Assembly (NCBI RefSeq): GCF_002479325.1
Contig: NZ_DLMO01000176.1
Span: 1 to 5,507, forward strand
Direction of reading: 5' to 3'
From: Brevundimonas sp. UBA7534
GTDB taxonomy: Bacteria; Pseudomonadota; Alphaproteobacteria; Caulobacterales; Caulobacteraceae
DNA length: 5,507 nucleotides
Shown here piece after piece: positions 1 through 5,507 of the stretch (the stretch's first letter is position 1; each line of letters begins with the position of its first letter). The translations under genes and the position numbers were made by a program. The notes under the pieces are model-generated. The model saw only the letters and a program-made list of their open reading frames with translations, did no database searches and was not told the origin of the DNA.

Positions 1-767
1 TCGTCGATGCGGAGGCCGAGCCGGGCCAGACGTTCAACCCGCTGTATCGCTCGCTGATCGCCTTTTTCGCCGTCACCTTCTTCGTCGCGGGCGGCGCCTA
101 TGGAGCGGGCGCCGGCACCGTGAAGTCGCACCGGGACATGGTCCGCATGATGGGAGAAGGCATATCGCAGTTGGCCCCCTACATCGTACTGGCCTTCTTC
201 GCCGCCCACTTCGTCGCCATGATCAACTGGTCGGGCCTGGGACCGATTCTCGCGGTCAACGCGGCCGACGCCTTGCAGGACATCGCCCTGCCCGCCCCGC
301 TGCTGCTGATCGTCGTCGTGCTGGTCAGCTGCGTGTTCGACCTGTTCATCGGCTCGGCCTCCGCCAAGTGGTCGGCGTTGGCCCCGATCGTGGTGCCCAT
401 GTTCATGCTGCTGGGCATCTCGCCCGAGATGACGACCGCCGCCTATCGGATGGGCGATTCGGTGACCAATATCGCCACGCCGCTGATGAGCTATTTCCCG
501 CTGATCCTGACCTTCGCCCAGCGGTGGGATCCGCGATTCGGCCTCGGGTCCCTCATGGCGACCATGTTGCCCTACGCCGGGGCCTTCCTGGCGGCGGGAC
601 TGGTTATGGTGGCGGCCTGGGTGGCGCTGGACCTGCCGCTGGGTCCGGGCGTTGGTGTCCATTATGAGGCGCCGCCGCCCGCCGTCGCCGCGCAGGAGCC
701 GATTTCCGGCGGCGTCGCGGGTCCGCACAGCCCGCCCCAGCCGGCGGCCGCGCCGACGATGCGTTGA
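1..767 (+). CDS. AbgT-family transporter, C-terminal part (5' end outside window)
   Basis: The reading frame is open from the left edge (first full codon at position 3) and ends with TGA at 765-767, giving about 254 residues. AbgT-family proteins are usually about 500 residues, so roughly the C-terminal half is present. Seen: hydrophobic spans near residues 17-37, 54-75, 98-115, 124-140, 160-172 and 190-209. The segment GSASAKWSALAPIVVP (117-132) and the segment RMGDSVTNIATPLMSYFP (149-166) match the conserved re-entrant hairpin and unwound-helix regions of the family. Known for the family: E. coli AbgT imports p-aminobenzoyl-glutamate, while MtrF and YdaH export sulfonamides and p-aminobenzoate; all sit in the inner membrane. 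The substrate here cannot be told. The last 33 residues are a Pro/Ala-rich, probably disordered tail. GTG at 120 is an internal codon and not the start, because the upstream codons in the same frame already read as a transmembrane segment. The gene ends 97 bp before the first tRNA. Confidence 0.9.
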   Translation, partial: VDAEAEPGQTFNPLYRSLIAFFAVTFFVAGGAYGAGAGTVKSHRDMVRMMGEGISQLAPYIVLAFFAAHFVAMINWSGLGPILAVNAADALQDIALPAPLLLIVVVLVSCVFDLFIGSASAKWSALAPIVVPMFMLLGISPEMTTAAYRMGDSVTNIATPLMSYFPLILTFAQRWDPRFGLGSLMATMLPYAGAFLAAGLVMVAAWVALDLPLGPGVGVHYEAPPPAVAAQEPISGGVAGPHSPPQPAAAPTMR

Positions 768-794
768 GGCGTTCACTTCTGCCGAAAAGGTCGC

Positions 795-822
795 TTGACG
801 CGCCCGGTCGGTCCGCCTAAAC
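795..822 (+). promoter_or_regulatory. Probable housekeeping promoter for the tRNA-Asp pair
   Basis: TTGACGC at 795-801 is an exact match to the Caulobacter-type -35 form TTGACGS. After a 13-nt spacer comes GCCTAAAC at 815-822, a partial match to the -10 form GCTANAWC. Transcription would start near 829, leaving a leader of about 35 nt before the tRNA at 865. The position just upstream of a stable-RNA gene supports the call. No equally good promoter lies before the second tRNA: GCTCTAAA at 1001-1008 resembles a -10, but I find no matching -35. The two tRNAs may therefore be transcribed together. Confidence 0.65.
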
Positions 823-864
823 GACGCCCCTCGCCGAGGCGCACAGCCGCTTCGGCCGGGAAAC

Positions 865-941
865 GCGGGTGTAGCTCAGTTGGTTAGAGTGCCGGCCTGT
901 CACGCCGGAGGTCGCGGGTTCGAGCCCCGTCACTCGCGCCA
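865..941 (+). tRNA. tRNA-Asp (anticodon GTC), copy 1
   Basis: The 77-nt sequence folds into a full cloverleaf with an encoded CCA end. The acceptor stem is GCGGGTG (865-871) with CACTCGC (931-937), including one G-U pair. The anticodon stem CCGGC/GCCGG (892-896 and 904-908) encloses the loop CTGTCAC with anticodon GTC at 899-901. The T stem GCGGG/CCCGT (914-918 and 926-930) encloses TTCGAGC. The discriminator is G938, as expected for tRNA-Asp, and CCA is at 939-941. It decodes GAC and GAU. It is base-for-base identical to the copy at 1025. Confidence 0.97.
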
Positions 942-969
942 CTTCTTCTAGAAATAGACGAAGTGGCGC
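936..969 (+). terminator. Hairpin sharing its 5' arm with the 3' end of tRNA-Asp copy 1
   Basis: The 10-nt arm GCGCCACTTC (936-945) is perfectly complementary to GAAGTGGCGC (960-969), with a 14-nt loop. The 5' arm contains the last two acceptor bases, the discriminator and CCA of the tRNA plus four trailer bases. It looks like the stem of an intrinsic terminator or a 3'-trailer structure, but only CCTTCCC follows, so termination here may be weak and transcription could continue into the second tRNA. The base pairing is certain; the role is inferred. Confidence 0.5.
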
Positions 970-1024
970 ACCGCCTTCCCAAAGAACAGCTTTCGGAACA
1001 GCTCTAAAGTTTCGACCTGGATAC

Positions 1025-1101
1025 GCGGGTGTAGCTCAGTTGGTTAGAGTGCCGGCCTGTCACGCCGGAGGTCGCGGGTTCGAGCCCCGTCACTCGCGCC
1101 A
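1025..1101 (+). tRNA. tRNA-Asp (anticodon GTC), copy 2
   Basis: This is an identical 77-nt copy of the tRNA at 865, with the same cloverleaf, anticodon GTC at 1059-1061, G discriminator and encoded CCA at 1099-1101. It starts 83 nt after the end of copy 1, which is close enough for one precursor transcript. The reverse complement of this tRNA is open in one frame and produces a spurious protein tail often annotated by mistake in bacterial genomes; there is no real gene on that strand here. Confidence 0.97.
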
Positions 1102-1134
1102 CTCCTGATCCACAGAGAGTGGCGCCCCGCTTTT
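1096..1134 (+). terminator. Probable intrinsic terminator of the tRNA unit, overlapping the 3' end of copy 2
   Basis: GCGCCACTC (1096-1104) pairs perfectly with GAGTGGCGC (1117-1125) around a 12-nt loop, and CCCCGCTTTT follows, with TTTT at 1131-1134. The T-run starts five bases after the stem, so this is not a classical terminator, but it is the better of the two hairpins and sits at the end of the tRNA unit, before the convergent glycosyltransferase. The 5' arm again uses the tRNA's own GCGCCA end. Confidence 0.5.
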
Positions 1135-1164
1135 CCCAATGCCCCGAACAGCATGCGTTGTCCC

Positions 1165-1182
1165 GTCGCCGGACGCGGCGAT
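1165..1182 (-). terminator. Short GC hairpin after the glycosyltransferase stop
   Basis: TCGCCG (1166-1171) pairs with CGGCGA (1176-1181) around the 4-nt loop GACG, and a G-T wobble at 1165/1182 can extend it. It lies 10-27 bp past the stop codon of the minus-strand gene. No T-run follows on the minus strand, so it may only protect the mRNA end or assist factor-dependent termination. Confidence 0.25.
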
Positions 1183-1191
1183 GTGGACGCC

Positions 1192-2442
1192 TCAGTGGAC
1201 GGGACGATCGCCCGTCCGCCCGGTGAAGCCGGCCTCGCCGGTCAGGTCGCCATAGAAGTCGCACAGATCCTCGAACACGCGGTTCCAGGCGAACTGGGTC
1301 TCGGCCTTCACACGCGCCGCGCGGCCGATTGCTTCGATATCGCGCGCGAACAGGGCCTCGATGGCCTGGGCGTAATCGTCGGCGTCCGCACGCGCAGCCA
1401 GCTGGCCGACCGATTCATCGACGGTCTCGGCCACGCCGCCGGAGTTCACGCCCACCACGGGACGGCCGCACGCCATCGCCTCCAGAACGATCAGGCCGAA
1501 CGGCTCCTTGTCGTTGGCGTGCACGAAGGCGTCGCAGCTGGCGATGATCTTGGACACCGCGCGGGGATCCTTTTCATACGGCAGCGAGATGACGCGATCT
1601 TCGACGGGCATGCCCGAACCGGCGCCGACCAGCACCAGATGATAGGGCGCGCCCAGCTTCTGGACGGCGTCGATCAGGACGTCGACATTCTTTTCCTTGG
1701 CGGGACGTCCGGCGAAGCACAGCAGCCGCGCATCCGCCCCCAGGCCCAACCGGTCCAGCAGCCACGTGCGGTCCCGGCGGTCAGGCCGGAAGGTGTCGAT
1801 TTCCACCCCCAGGGGGCGGATGAAGATGTTTTCGATGCCCGCCTCTTCCAGGCGTCGGGCGATGTAGCGACTGGGCGAAACCACGCGGTCGAACTGTGAG
1901 AACAGTCGCGCCCATCGCTTCTCGACCGGCTTCTTGGCCCATTCGCCGAAGTGAAGCGCCGCGAGCGCCGCCGGGTCGGAGTGGCAGAAGCCGACGACGG
2001 GGCAGCCGACCCTCTGGCCGGCTTCTAGCGCGCCCTGGCCCGGCGTATAGGGGTCCCCGGCCTCGATGATCGCCGGCTTCATCGCCGCCACCCACGCGCT
2101 CCAGCGCTTGACGGAGTTGGGCCAGCGATAGCCGTCGCTGAACGGCAGCTTGGTGGCCCGGAGCCTTATGACCTCGTCCCTGCCCGCCCGATGGCGCGCG
2201 CCCGGCACGATCAGCGAATGCGCGACATCCGGCCGGTTCGCCTCGATCCACGCCTTCTTCGACAGCAGATAGCGTTTCACCCCGCCAGAGCGAGGCGCGA
2301 ACAGCATGGTGGTGTCGACCAGCCGCGGCCGCTCGTCATGCGTCGACGCCTTCAGCGCCCGCAGCGTCTCGGCCACCTCGACGTCCAAGCCGGGAATCAG
2401 CCGGATTTCGCTTTCCTGAACTTCGAGGTCGGTCAGGGTCAT
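1192..2442 (-). CDS. GT4-family glycosyltransferase (GT-B fold)
   Basis: From ATG at 2442 to TGA at 1194-1192, giving 416 residues, a normal length for the family. The N-terminal domain holds a glycine-rich acceptor-side loop, APRSGGVKRYL (49-59). The C-terminal nucleotide-sugar domain begins near RPLGVEIDTF (209-218), followed by the donor-phosphate segment GRPAKEKN (245-252) and the E-x7-E motif EPFGLIVLE (313-321). GGVAE follows at 335-339. These are hallmarks of retaining GT4 enzymes that move a sugar from an activated nucleotide donor to a lipid, saccharide or similar acceptor at the inner face of the membrane. Donor and acceptor cannot be read from the sequence. Start choice: the frame remains open upstream, with ATGs at 2523 and 2550, but that extension is very Arg-rich and unlike the rest, and no start has a strong ribosome site. 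The gene converges with the tRNA pair and diverges from the autotransporter, so it is probably its own unit with an envelope-related role. Confidence 0.88.
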   Translation of the reverse strand: MTLTDLEVQESEIRLIPGLDVEVAETLRALKASTHDERPRLVDTTMLFAPRSGGVKRYLLSKKAWIEANRPDVAHSLIVPGARHRAGRDEVIRLRATKLPFSDGYRWPNSVKRWSAWVAAMKPAIIEAGDPYTPGQGALEAGQRVGCPVVGFCHSDPAALAALHFGEWAKKPVEKRWARLFSQFDRVVSPSRYIARRLEEAGIENIFIRPLGVEIDTFRPDRRDRTWLLDRLGLGADARLLCFAGRPAKEKNVDVLIDAVQKLGAPYHLVLVGAGSGMPVEDRVISLPYEKDPRAVSKIIASCDAFVHANDKEPFGLIVLEAMACGRPVVGVNSGGVAETVDESVGQLAARADADDYAQAIEALFARDIEAIGRAARVKAETQFAWNRVFEDLCDFYGDLTGEAGFTGRTGDRPVH

Positions 2443-2642
2443 GGGGGAGTTCTCGCTTGGCCTGGCCCCACGAACGCGACGCGACGGGCTTTGGATGCGT
2501 TTCGCGGTTACGCGCTTGGCCATGGCCGCCCGTAAACCTCGTCGCGGCAAAGCTCAAGCGGAATGCCGCGGCAATCCCTCCGCACACCACCTAAACAGCC
2601 CGAAGTCGGCGAAATGGACGAACGCGGATCTCGTCCGGGCGC

Positions 2643-2664
2643 GGCGCCTGACGCCGTCAGCGCC
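2643..2664. promoter_or_regulatory. 22-nt imperfect palindrome, possible operator
   Basis: GGCGC (2643-2647) and TGACG (2649-2653) pair with CGTCA (2655-2659) and GCGCC (2660-2664), with one central C and one extra C at 2648. The inner 13 nt, CTGACGCCGTCAG (2648-2660), is perfectly symmetric. It lies about 100 bp before the autotransporter start and just upstream of the candidate promoter, a position fit for a dimeric regulator. A hairpin in RNA is an alternative. The regulator is unknown. Confidence 0.4.
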
Positions 2665-2690
2665 TTGCATTCGCCTCAAATTCGATAAAC

Positions 2691-2719
2691 TTGGAAACAC
2701 TGGAGCGAGGTCTGCTAAG
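2691..2719 (+). promoter_or_regulatory. Candidate promoter of the autotransporter gene
   Basis: TTGGAA (2691-2696) and GCTAAG (2714-2719) are 17 bp apart, in the AT-richer part of the intergenic region, and would give a leader of about 40 nt. The match to the Caulobacter-type form is poor in the -35 and partial in the -10, so this is a best guess rather than a firm call. Confidence 0.25.
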
Positions 2720-2750
2720 AGGGCCTCCAATCCGTCCGTGCGTGACCACC

Positions 2751-2755
2751 AGGGG
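2751..2755 (+). promoter_or_regulatory. Ribosome binding site of the autotransporter
   Basis: AGGGG lies 10 nt before ATG 2766. The spacing is slightly long, but it is the only purine-rich Shine-Dalgarno-like run nearby. The signal peptide beginning right at this ATG supports the same start. Confidence 0.55.
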
Positions 2756-2765
2756 TTTCTTTCGA

Positions 2766-5507
2766 ATGCGTATTCTGCTCGCGACTGCCGTGGCGATCGC
2801 CCCCTTGATGATCGCCGCCGGCGCCGAGGCCCAGGTCGTGATCTCCAACGAGCGCACCACGCCGATCAGCACCTCGACGGCGAACAACGGGGCGGCTTCC
2901 GATATTCGGATCGGCAGCGGGGGCAATGTGAAGGTGGCGACGGGCGCCGGCGTGACGGTCGACTCGGACAATGACCTGGACATCGATTCCGGCGGCTCGA
3001 TCACCATGACCGAGGCGGCCGACGGCGCCACGGGCGTGCTGGTCCAGGGCGGCGCCGCCGCCTCCGTGACGGTCGGCGGCGCCATCACCATCACCGATTC
3101 TCTGGACACCGAGGATTACAAGGACACCGACGAGGACGGAGACCTGGATGGTCAGTTCGCTGCTGGCACGGATCGATACGGCGTCCGCGTGGCGGGGCCG
3201 GAGGCGCTGGATGGCGATCTGCTGATCGAGCGGACCGGCGCGATCCGCGTCGAGGGCAACAACAGCTACGGCCTGTCGGTCGAATCCGACCTGGACGGAT
3301 CTTTGATGAGCCTGGGGTCGGTGAACCTGCTCGGCGACAACACGCGCGCAATCAGCGTCACCGGCGATGTGGCCGAGGACATGGTCGTGTCCGGCACGGT
3401 GTCGGCGACGGGGGCGAACGCCACGGGCGTCGCGGTGGAAGGCGACGTGGGCGGGGCTCTCGTGCTGCATTCGACCGTCAGTACGACCGGATACCGCTAC
3501 GTCACGCCGCCGCCCGCTCGCCCCACCACGGGGACCGTCGATGACAAGAACCTCTACCTCGAGGATCTCGACGCTGACGACCTTCTGCAAGGCGGACCGG
3601 CCGTCCTGGTTGCGGGCGACGTGGCGGGTGGCGTGATCCTGGCCGTGGGCCCCACCTACACCGACCCGGCCGGCGTCGAAGGAGATGATGACGGCGACGG
3701 CGTCAAGAACGGCGACGAGGACGACGACGGCGACGGCACGAAGAACCGCGACGACACCGACCGCGATGGCGACGGCATCCCGGACGCGAGCGAAACGACG
3801 CCCAGCTTGACGTCGATCGGCGGCGCTCCTGCCCTGTTGGTCGGCGCCGCCGACCGCGACATCGCCCTCGGCGCGGTGGGCGAAGGCGACAAGGCTTACG
3901 GCCTGATCAATCAGGGCTCCATCACCGGTTCCGGTGTCTACTCCGGCGTGGAGTCCAAGGCGCTCCAGATTGGCGTCGCAGGCGGTGGCGCGGTCGACAT
4001 CGCAGGTGGAATCCGCAACGAAGGCAGCATCAGCGCCAGCGCGCTCGACGCCGACGCCACGGCCGTGTGGGTCGGGGGTCAAGCGACCGCTCCCGCGCTC
4101 GTCAACACCGGAGCGATTCAGTCTGTCGCGGGATCGGACGAGGCCGTGACGGCCACCGGCGTGCTGATCGGCCAGAACGCTTCGGTGACAAGTCTCACCA
4201 ACTCCGGCTCCATCGTCGCCGGCTTCACGGGCAATCAGGGAGAGGCGGTCGCTGTTCGCGACCTGTCCGGCAGCCTGACGGAGCTGACAAATTCGGGCGT
4301 CATCTCCGGCCTGGTGGCCGCCGACGCGGAATCCGACGTGGAGTTTTCCAGCACCGCGGTCGCCGTGGACGTCAGCGCCAACACGTCCGGCGTGACCATT
4401 CGTCAGTTCGGCGTGGTTGACGAGGACTCCGAACTGCCCGACGCCGACGACGATGGCGTGCCCGACACTAAGGAACCGTCGATCCGGGGCGCGATCCGTC
4501 TCGGATCGGGCGATGACGCGCTCCTGGTCGAGAACGGATCCGTCACCGGCGACATCGCCTTTGGCGCGGGCCAGGATCGTCTGTCCATCTCTGGCGGCGG
4601 CACGGTCGTCGGCGCGATCAGCGACGCGGACGGACGCCTCGACATCGATGTGTCGAACGGCTCGCTGTTCGCCACGCAGACATCCACTGTCGCGATTTCC
4701 AGCCTGAACGTAGGCGCCGACGGCACGCTGTTGTTCAATGTCGACCCCGCCGCCGATGCGGCCGGCGGCTTCAACGTCTCCGGCGCCGCGAACGTCGCGA
4801 CCGGGGCGTCGTTGGGCGTGCGCTTCGCCTCCCTGCTGGACGAGCCCGAGCGCTTCACCCTGCTGACCGCCGGCGAGTTGAACGTCGGCGAACTGGACCA
4901 GTCCCTTCTCGAAGAGAACTCCCCCTATCTGTACGTGGTCGAAGCCGGCGTCGACGACGGAGCGGGACAACTCTACATCGACGCGCGCCGTCGCACGGCC
5001 GAGGAGGCCGACCTGATCCGCGTGGAAGCGTCGGCCTTCGACGCGATCTATGAAGCGCTGGGCGACAACGAGACGCTTCAGAATCTCTTCCTGGGCCAGA
5101 CCTCGCGCGAAGACTTCATCGACGTTTACGAACAGATGCTGCCGGATCACTCGGGCGGACCGCTGATGTCTCTGTCGGCCGGGGTGGATGCGGTGACGCG
5201 CGCGCTGACAGGCCGAAACGCCTCGGCCGCGCCAGGCGAAACCAGCGCCTGGGTGCAGGAAATCAACTTCTACGCCGACAAGGACAAGACGGAGTCCTAC
5301 GGTTTCCGTTCCGAGGGTTTCGGCGTCGCCGGCGGCGTGGAGCGGGGCAGCAGCCTGGGCGCCTTCGGCGTCTCGGTCGCCTTCACCTCGTCTGACATCG
5401 AGGACCCCGAGGCCGAGGCCGAGGAAATCCTGTCGGCCAACCTGCTGGAACTGGGTCTCTACTGGCGCGCCCAAGGCCAGTACTGGACGACCTGGGCGCG
5501 GGCGGCC
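2766..5507 (+). CDS. Autotransporter (type Va secretion) with beta-helix passenger and calcium-loop insertions; 3' end outside window
   Basis: ATG at 2766 opens a frame of 914 codons that runs uninterrupted off the right edge. Residues 1-22 form a Sec signal peptide: a short basic start, hydrophobic core, and AEA before Q23 as the likely cleavage site. Residues 23-740 form an acidic passenger rich in Gly, Ala, Val and Thr. N-x-G-x-I turns recur at 382, 418, 447, 479 and 509 (about every 30 residues), as in beta-helical autotransporter stalks. Residues 746-812 look like the helical linker before the barrel, and from AWVQE (828) onward short alternating strands match the start of the C-terminal autotransporter barrel (PF03797-like). 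By family knowledge the barrel inserts in the outer membrane and the passenger goes to the surface; the remaining roughly 200 barrel residues are outside. Odd feature: Asp-rich calcium-loop-like segments at 120-131, 307-343 and 559-570. No protease triad or known adhesin domain is recognised, so adhesion or biofilm function is only a guess. Confidence 0.9.
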   Translation, partial: MRILLATAVAIAPLMIAAGAEAQVVISNERTTPISTSTANNGAASDIRIGSGGNVKVATGAGVTVDSDNDLDIDSGGSITMTEAADGATGVLVQGGAAASVTVGGAITITDSLDTEDYKDTDEDGDLDGQFAAGTDRYGVRVAGPEALDGDLLIERTGAIRVEGNNSYGLSVESDLDGSLMSLGSVNLLGDNTRAISVTGDVAEDMVVSGTVSATGANATGVAVEGDVGGALVLHSTVSTTGYRYVTPPPARPTTGTVDDKNLYLEDLDADDLLQGGPAVLVAGDVAGGVILAVGPTYTDPAGVEGDDDGDGVKNGDEDDDGDGTKNRDDTDRDGDGIPDASETTPSLTSIGGAPALLVGAADRDIALGAVGEGDKAYGLINQGSITGSGVYSGVESKALQIGVAGGGAVDIAGGIRNEGSISASALDADATAVWVGGQATAPALVNTGAIQSVAGSDEAVTATGVLIGQNASVTSLTNSGSIVAGFTGNQGEAVAVRDLSGSLTELTNSGVISGLVAADAESDVEFSSTAVAVDVSANTSGVTIRQFGVVDEDSELPDADDDGVPDTKEPSIRGAIRLGSGDDALLVENGSVTGDIAFGAGQDRLSISGGGTVVGAISDADGRLDIDVSNGSLFATQTSTVAISSLNVGADGTLLFNVDPAADAAGGFNVSGAANVATGASLGVRFASLLDEPERFTLLTAGELNVGELDQSLLEENSPYLYVVEAGVDDGAGQLYIDARRRTAEEADLIRVEASAFDAIYEALGDNETLQNLFLGQTSREDFIDVYEQMLPDHSGGPLMSLSAGVDAVTRALTGRNASAAPGETSAWVQEINFYADKDKTESYGFRSEGFGVAGGVERGSSLGAFGVSVAFTSSDIEDPEAEAEEILSANLLELGLYWRAQGQYWTTWARAA
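3684..3794 (+). repeat. Tandem Asp-rich repeats encoding three EF-hand/TSP3-like calcium loops
   Basis: Inside the autotransporter, two adjacent 36-nt units (3684-3719 and 3720-3755) agree at 29 of 36 bases, and a more diverged third follows at 3759-3794. Each encodes a 12-residue loop with acidic residues at positions 1, 3 and 5, Gly at 6, Asp/Asn at 9 and Asp/Glu at 12 (residues 307-318, 319-330 and 332-343; the third is DRDGDGIPDASE). This is the ligand spacing of EF-hand and thrombospondin type 3 calcium sites. Calcium binding is inferred from that spacing. Confidence 0.75.

Larger units (their letters stand above)
851..1152 (+). repeat. Tandem duplication of a tRNA-Asp plus trailing-hairpin cassette
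   Basis: An 81-nt stretch is identical between 863-943 and 1023-1103. Weaker similarity extends on both sides. Upstream, 851-863 and 1011-1023 agree at 10 of 13 bases. Downstream, AGTGGCGC, then CCGC, TTCCCAA or a close variant, and GAACAGC recur in order (962-990 and 1118-1152) with small insertions. The duplicated unit is thus about 140 bp. An extra GAACAGCT at 996-1003 lies just after the first copy. Only the tRNA and the hairpin arms have stayed matched, which suggests an old duplication with selection on those parts. Confidence 0.75.
2443..2765. other. Divergent intergenic region between glycosyltransferase and autotransporter
   Basis: These 323 bp have no convincing gene. Part of it (2443-2550) could encode an N-terminal extension of the glycosyltransferase if an upstream ATG is used. 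It contains a perfect 10-bp palindrome TGCCGCGGCA (2564-2573), a longer imperfect palindrome (2643-2664), and a locally AT-richer stretch around 2665-2700 that suits a promoter for the rightward gene. No clear minus-strand promoter is visible for the glycosyltransferase. Confidence 0.6.

Noticed and set aside
984..1003. GAACAGCT direct repeat between the tRNA genes as a regulatory site
   Set aside because: It is only 8 nt long, and GAACAGC recurs once more at 1146-1152 as part of the duplicated flank, so duplication explains it better than an operator.
863..1103. Direct repeats at a tRNA gene as attachment sites of an integrated element
   Set aside because: The repeats are complete tRNA genes only 160 bp apart with no integrase or cargo between them, and the extra copies of the 3' end are inverted rather than direct.
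1004..1264. Reverse-strand open frame of 86 codons over the second tRNA
   Set aside because: Its C-terminal half is the reverse complement of tRNA-Asp, a well-known source of false protein annotations.
1153..1899. Plus-strand open frame of 248 codons opposite the glycosyltransferase
   Set aside because: It is in codon register with the true minus-strand gene and its translation shows no domain; GC-rich codon bias explains it. The same applies to 2191-2535.
2441..2974. Plus-strand open frame of 177 codons crossing the intergenic region into the autotransporter
   Set aside because: It is in a different frame from the autotransporter, is very Arg-rich, and overlaps the signal peptide region of a well-supported gene.
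3108..3149. DYKDTDED segment resembling a FLAG epitope tag
   Set aside because: It is one of the Asp-rich calcium-loop-like segments and differs from the tag sequence; there is no cloning-vector context.
2715..5474. Very long reverse-strand open frame (919 codons)
   Set aside because: It is the in-register antisense of a gene with a signal peptide, beta-helix repeats and autotransporter barrel. Its translation is rich in Arg, His, Gln and Val without recognisable domains, and its start would be a TTG inside the barrel region.

Overview
The window is GC-rich DNA whose coding style and promoter type suggest an alphaproteobacterium, most likely from the Caulobacterales (for example Brevundimonas or a relative). 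The reasons are strong G/C at third codon positions, a TTGACGC -35 element with a 13-nt spacer before the tRNA genes (close to the Caulobacter housekeeping promoter form), and an alphaproteobacterial type of autotransporter. The genus is an inference from style, not from a database match.

Layout from left to right. (1) Positions 1-767, plus strand: the C-terminal half of an AbgT-family inner-membrane transporter, cut by the left edge. (2) Positions 795-1134, plus strand: a promoter, then two identical tRNA-Asp(GTC) genes 160 bp apart. Each is followed by a hairpin whose 5' arm is the tRNA's own 3' end. The duplicated unit is about 140 bp, and the two hairpins keep pairing although their sequences differ. 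(3) Positions 1192-2442, minus strand: a complete GT4-type glycosyltransferase, convergent with the tRNA genes. (4) Positions 2443-2765: a divergent intergenic region with a 22-nt imperfect palindrome and weak promoter candidates. (5) Positions 2766-5507, plus strand: a very large type V (autotransporter) secreted protein with a signal peptide, a beta-helix-like passenger and the start of the C-terminal outer-membrane barrel, cut by the right edge.

The autotransporter is the main gene here. An equally long uninterrupted reverse-strand frame covers it (5474 to 2715), but that frame is an artefact of codon usage. The passenger carries acidic segments that fit the EF-hand/thrombospondin-3 calcium loop pattern: three in tandem and one separate, plus a degenerate one. 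This suggests a calcium-stabilised surface fibre.

The genes do not form one pathway. The transporter, tRNA cassette, glycosyltransferase and autotransporter look like separate transcription units. The glycosyltransferase and autotransporter both plausibly serve the cell envelope, but only adjacency links them. I see no mobile element, CRISPR array or clear new defence system.
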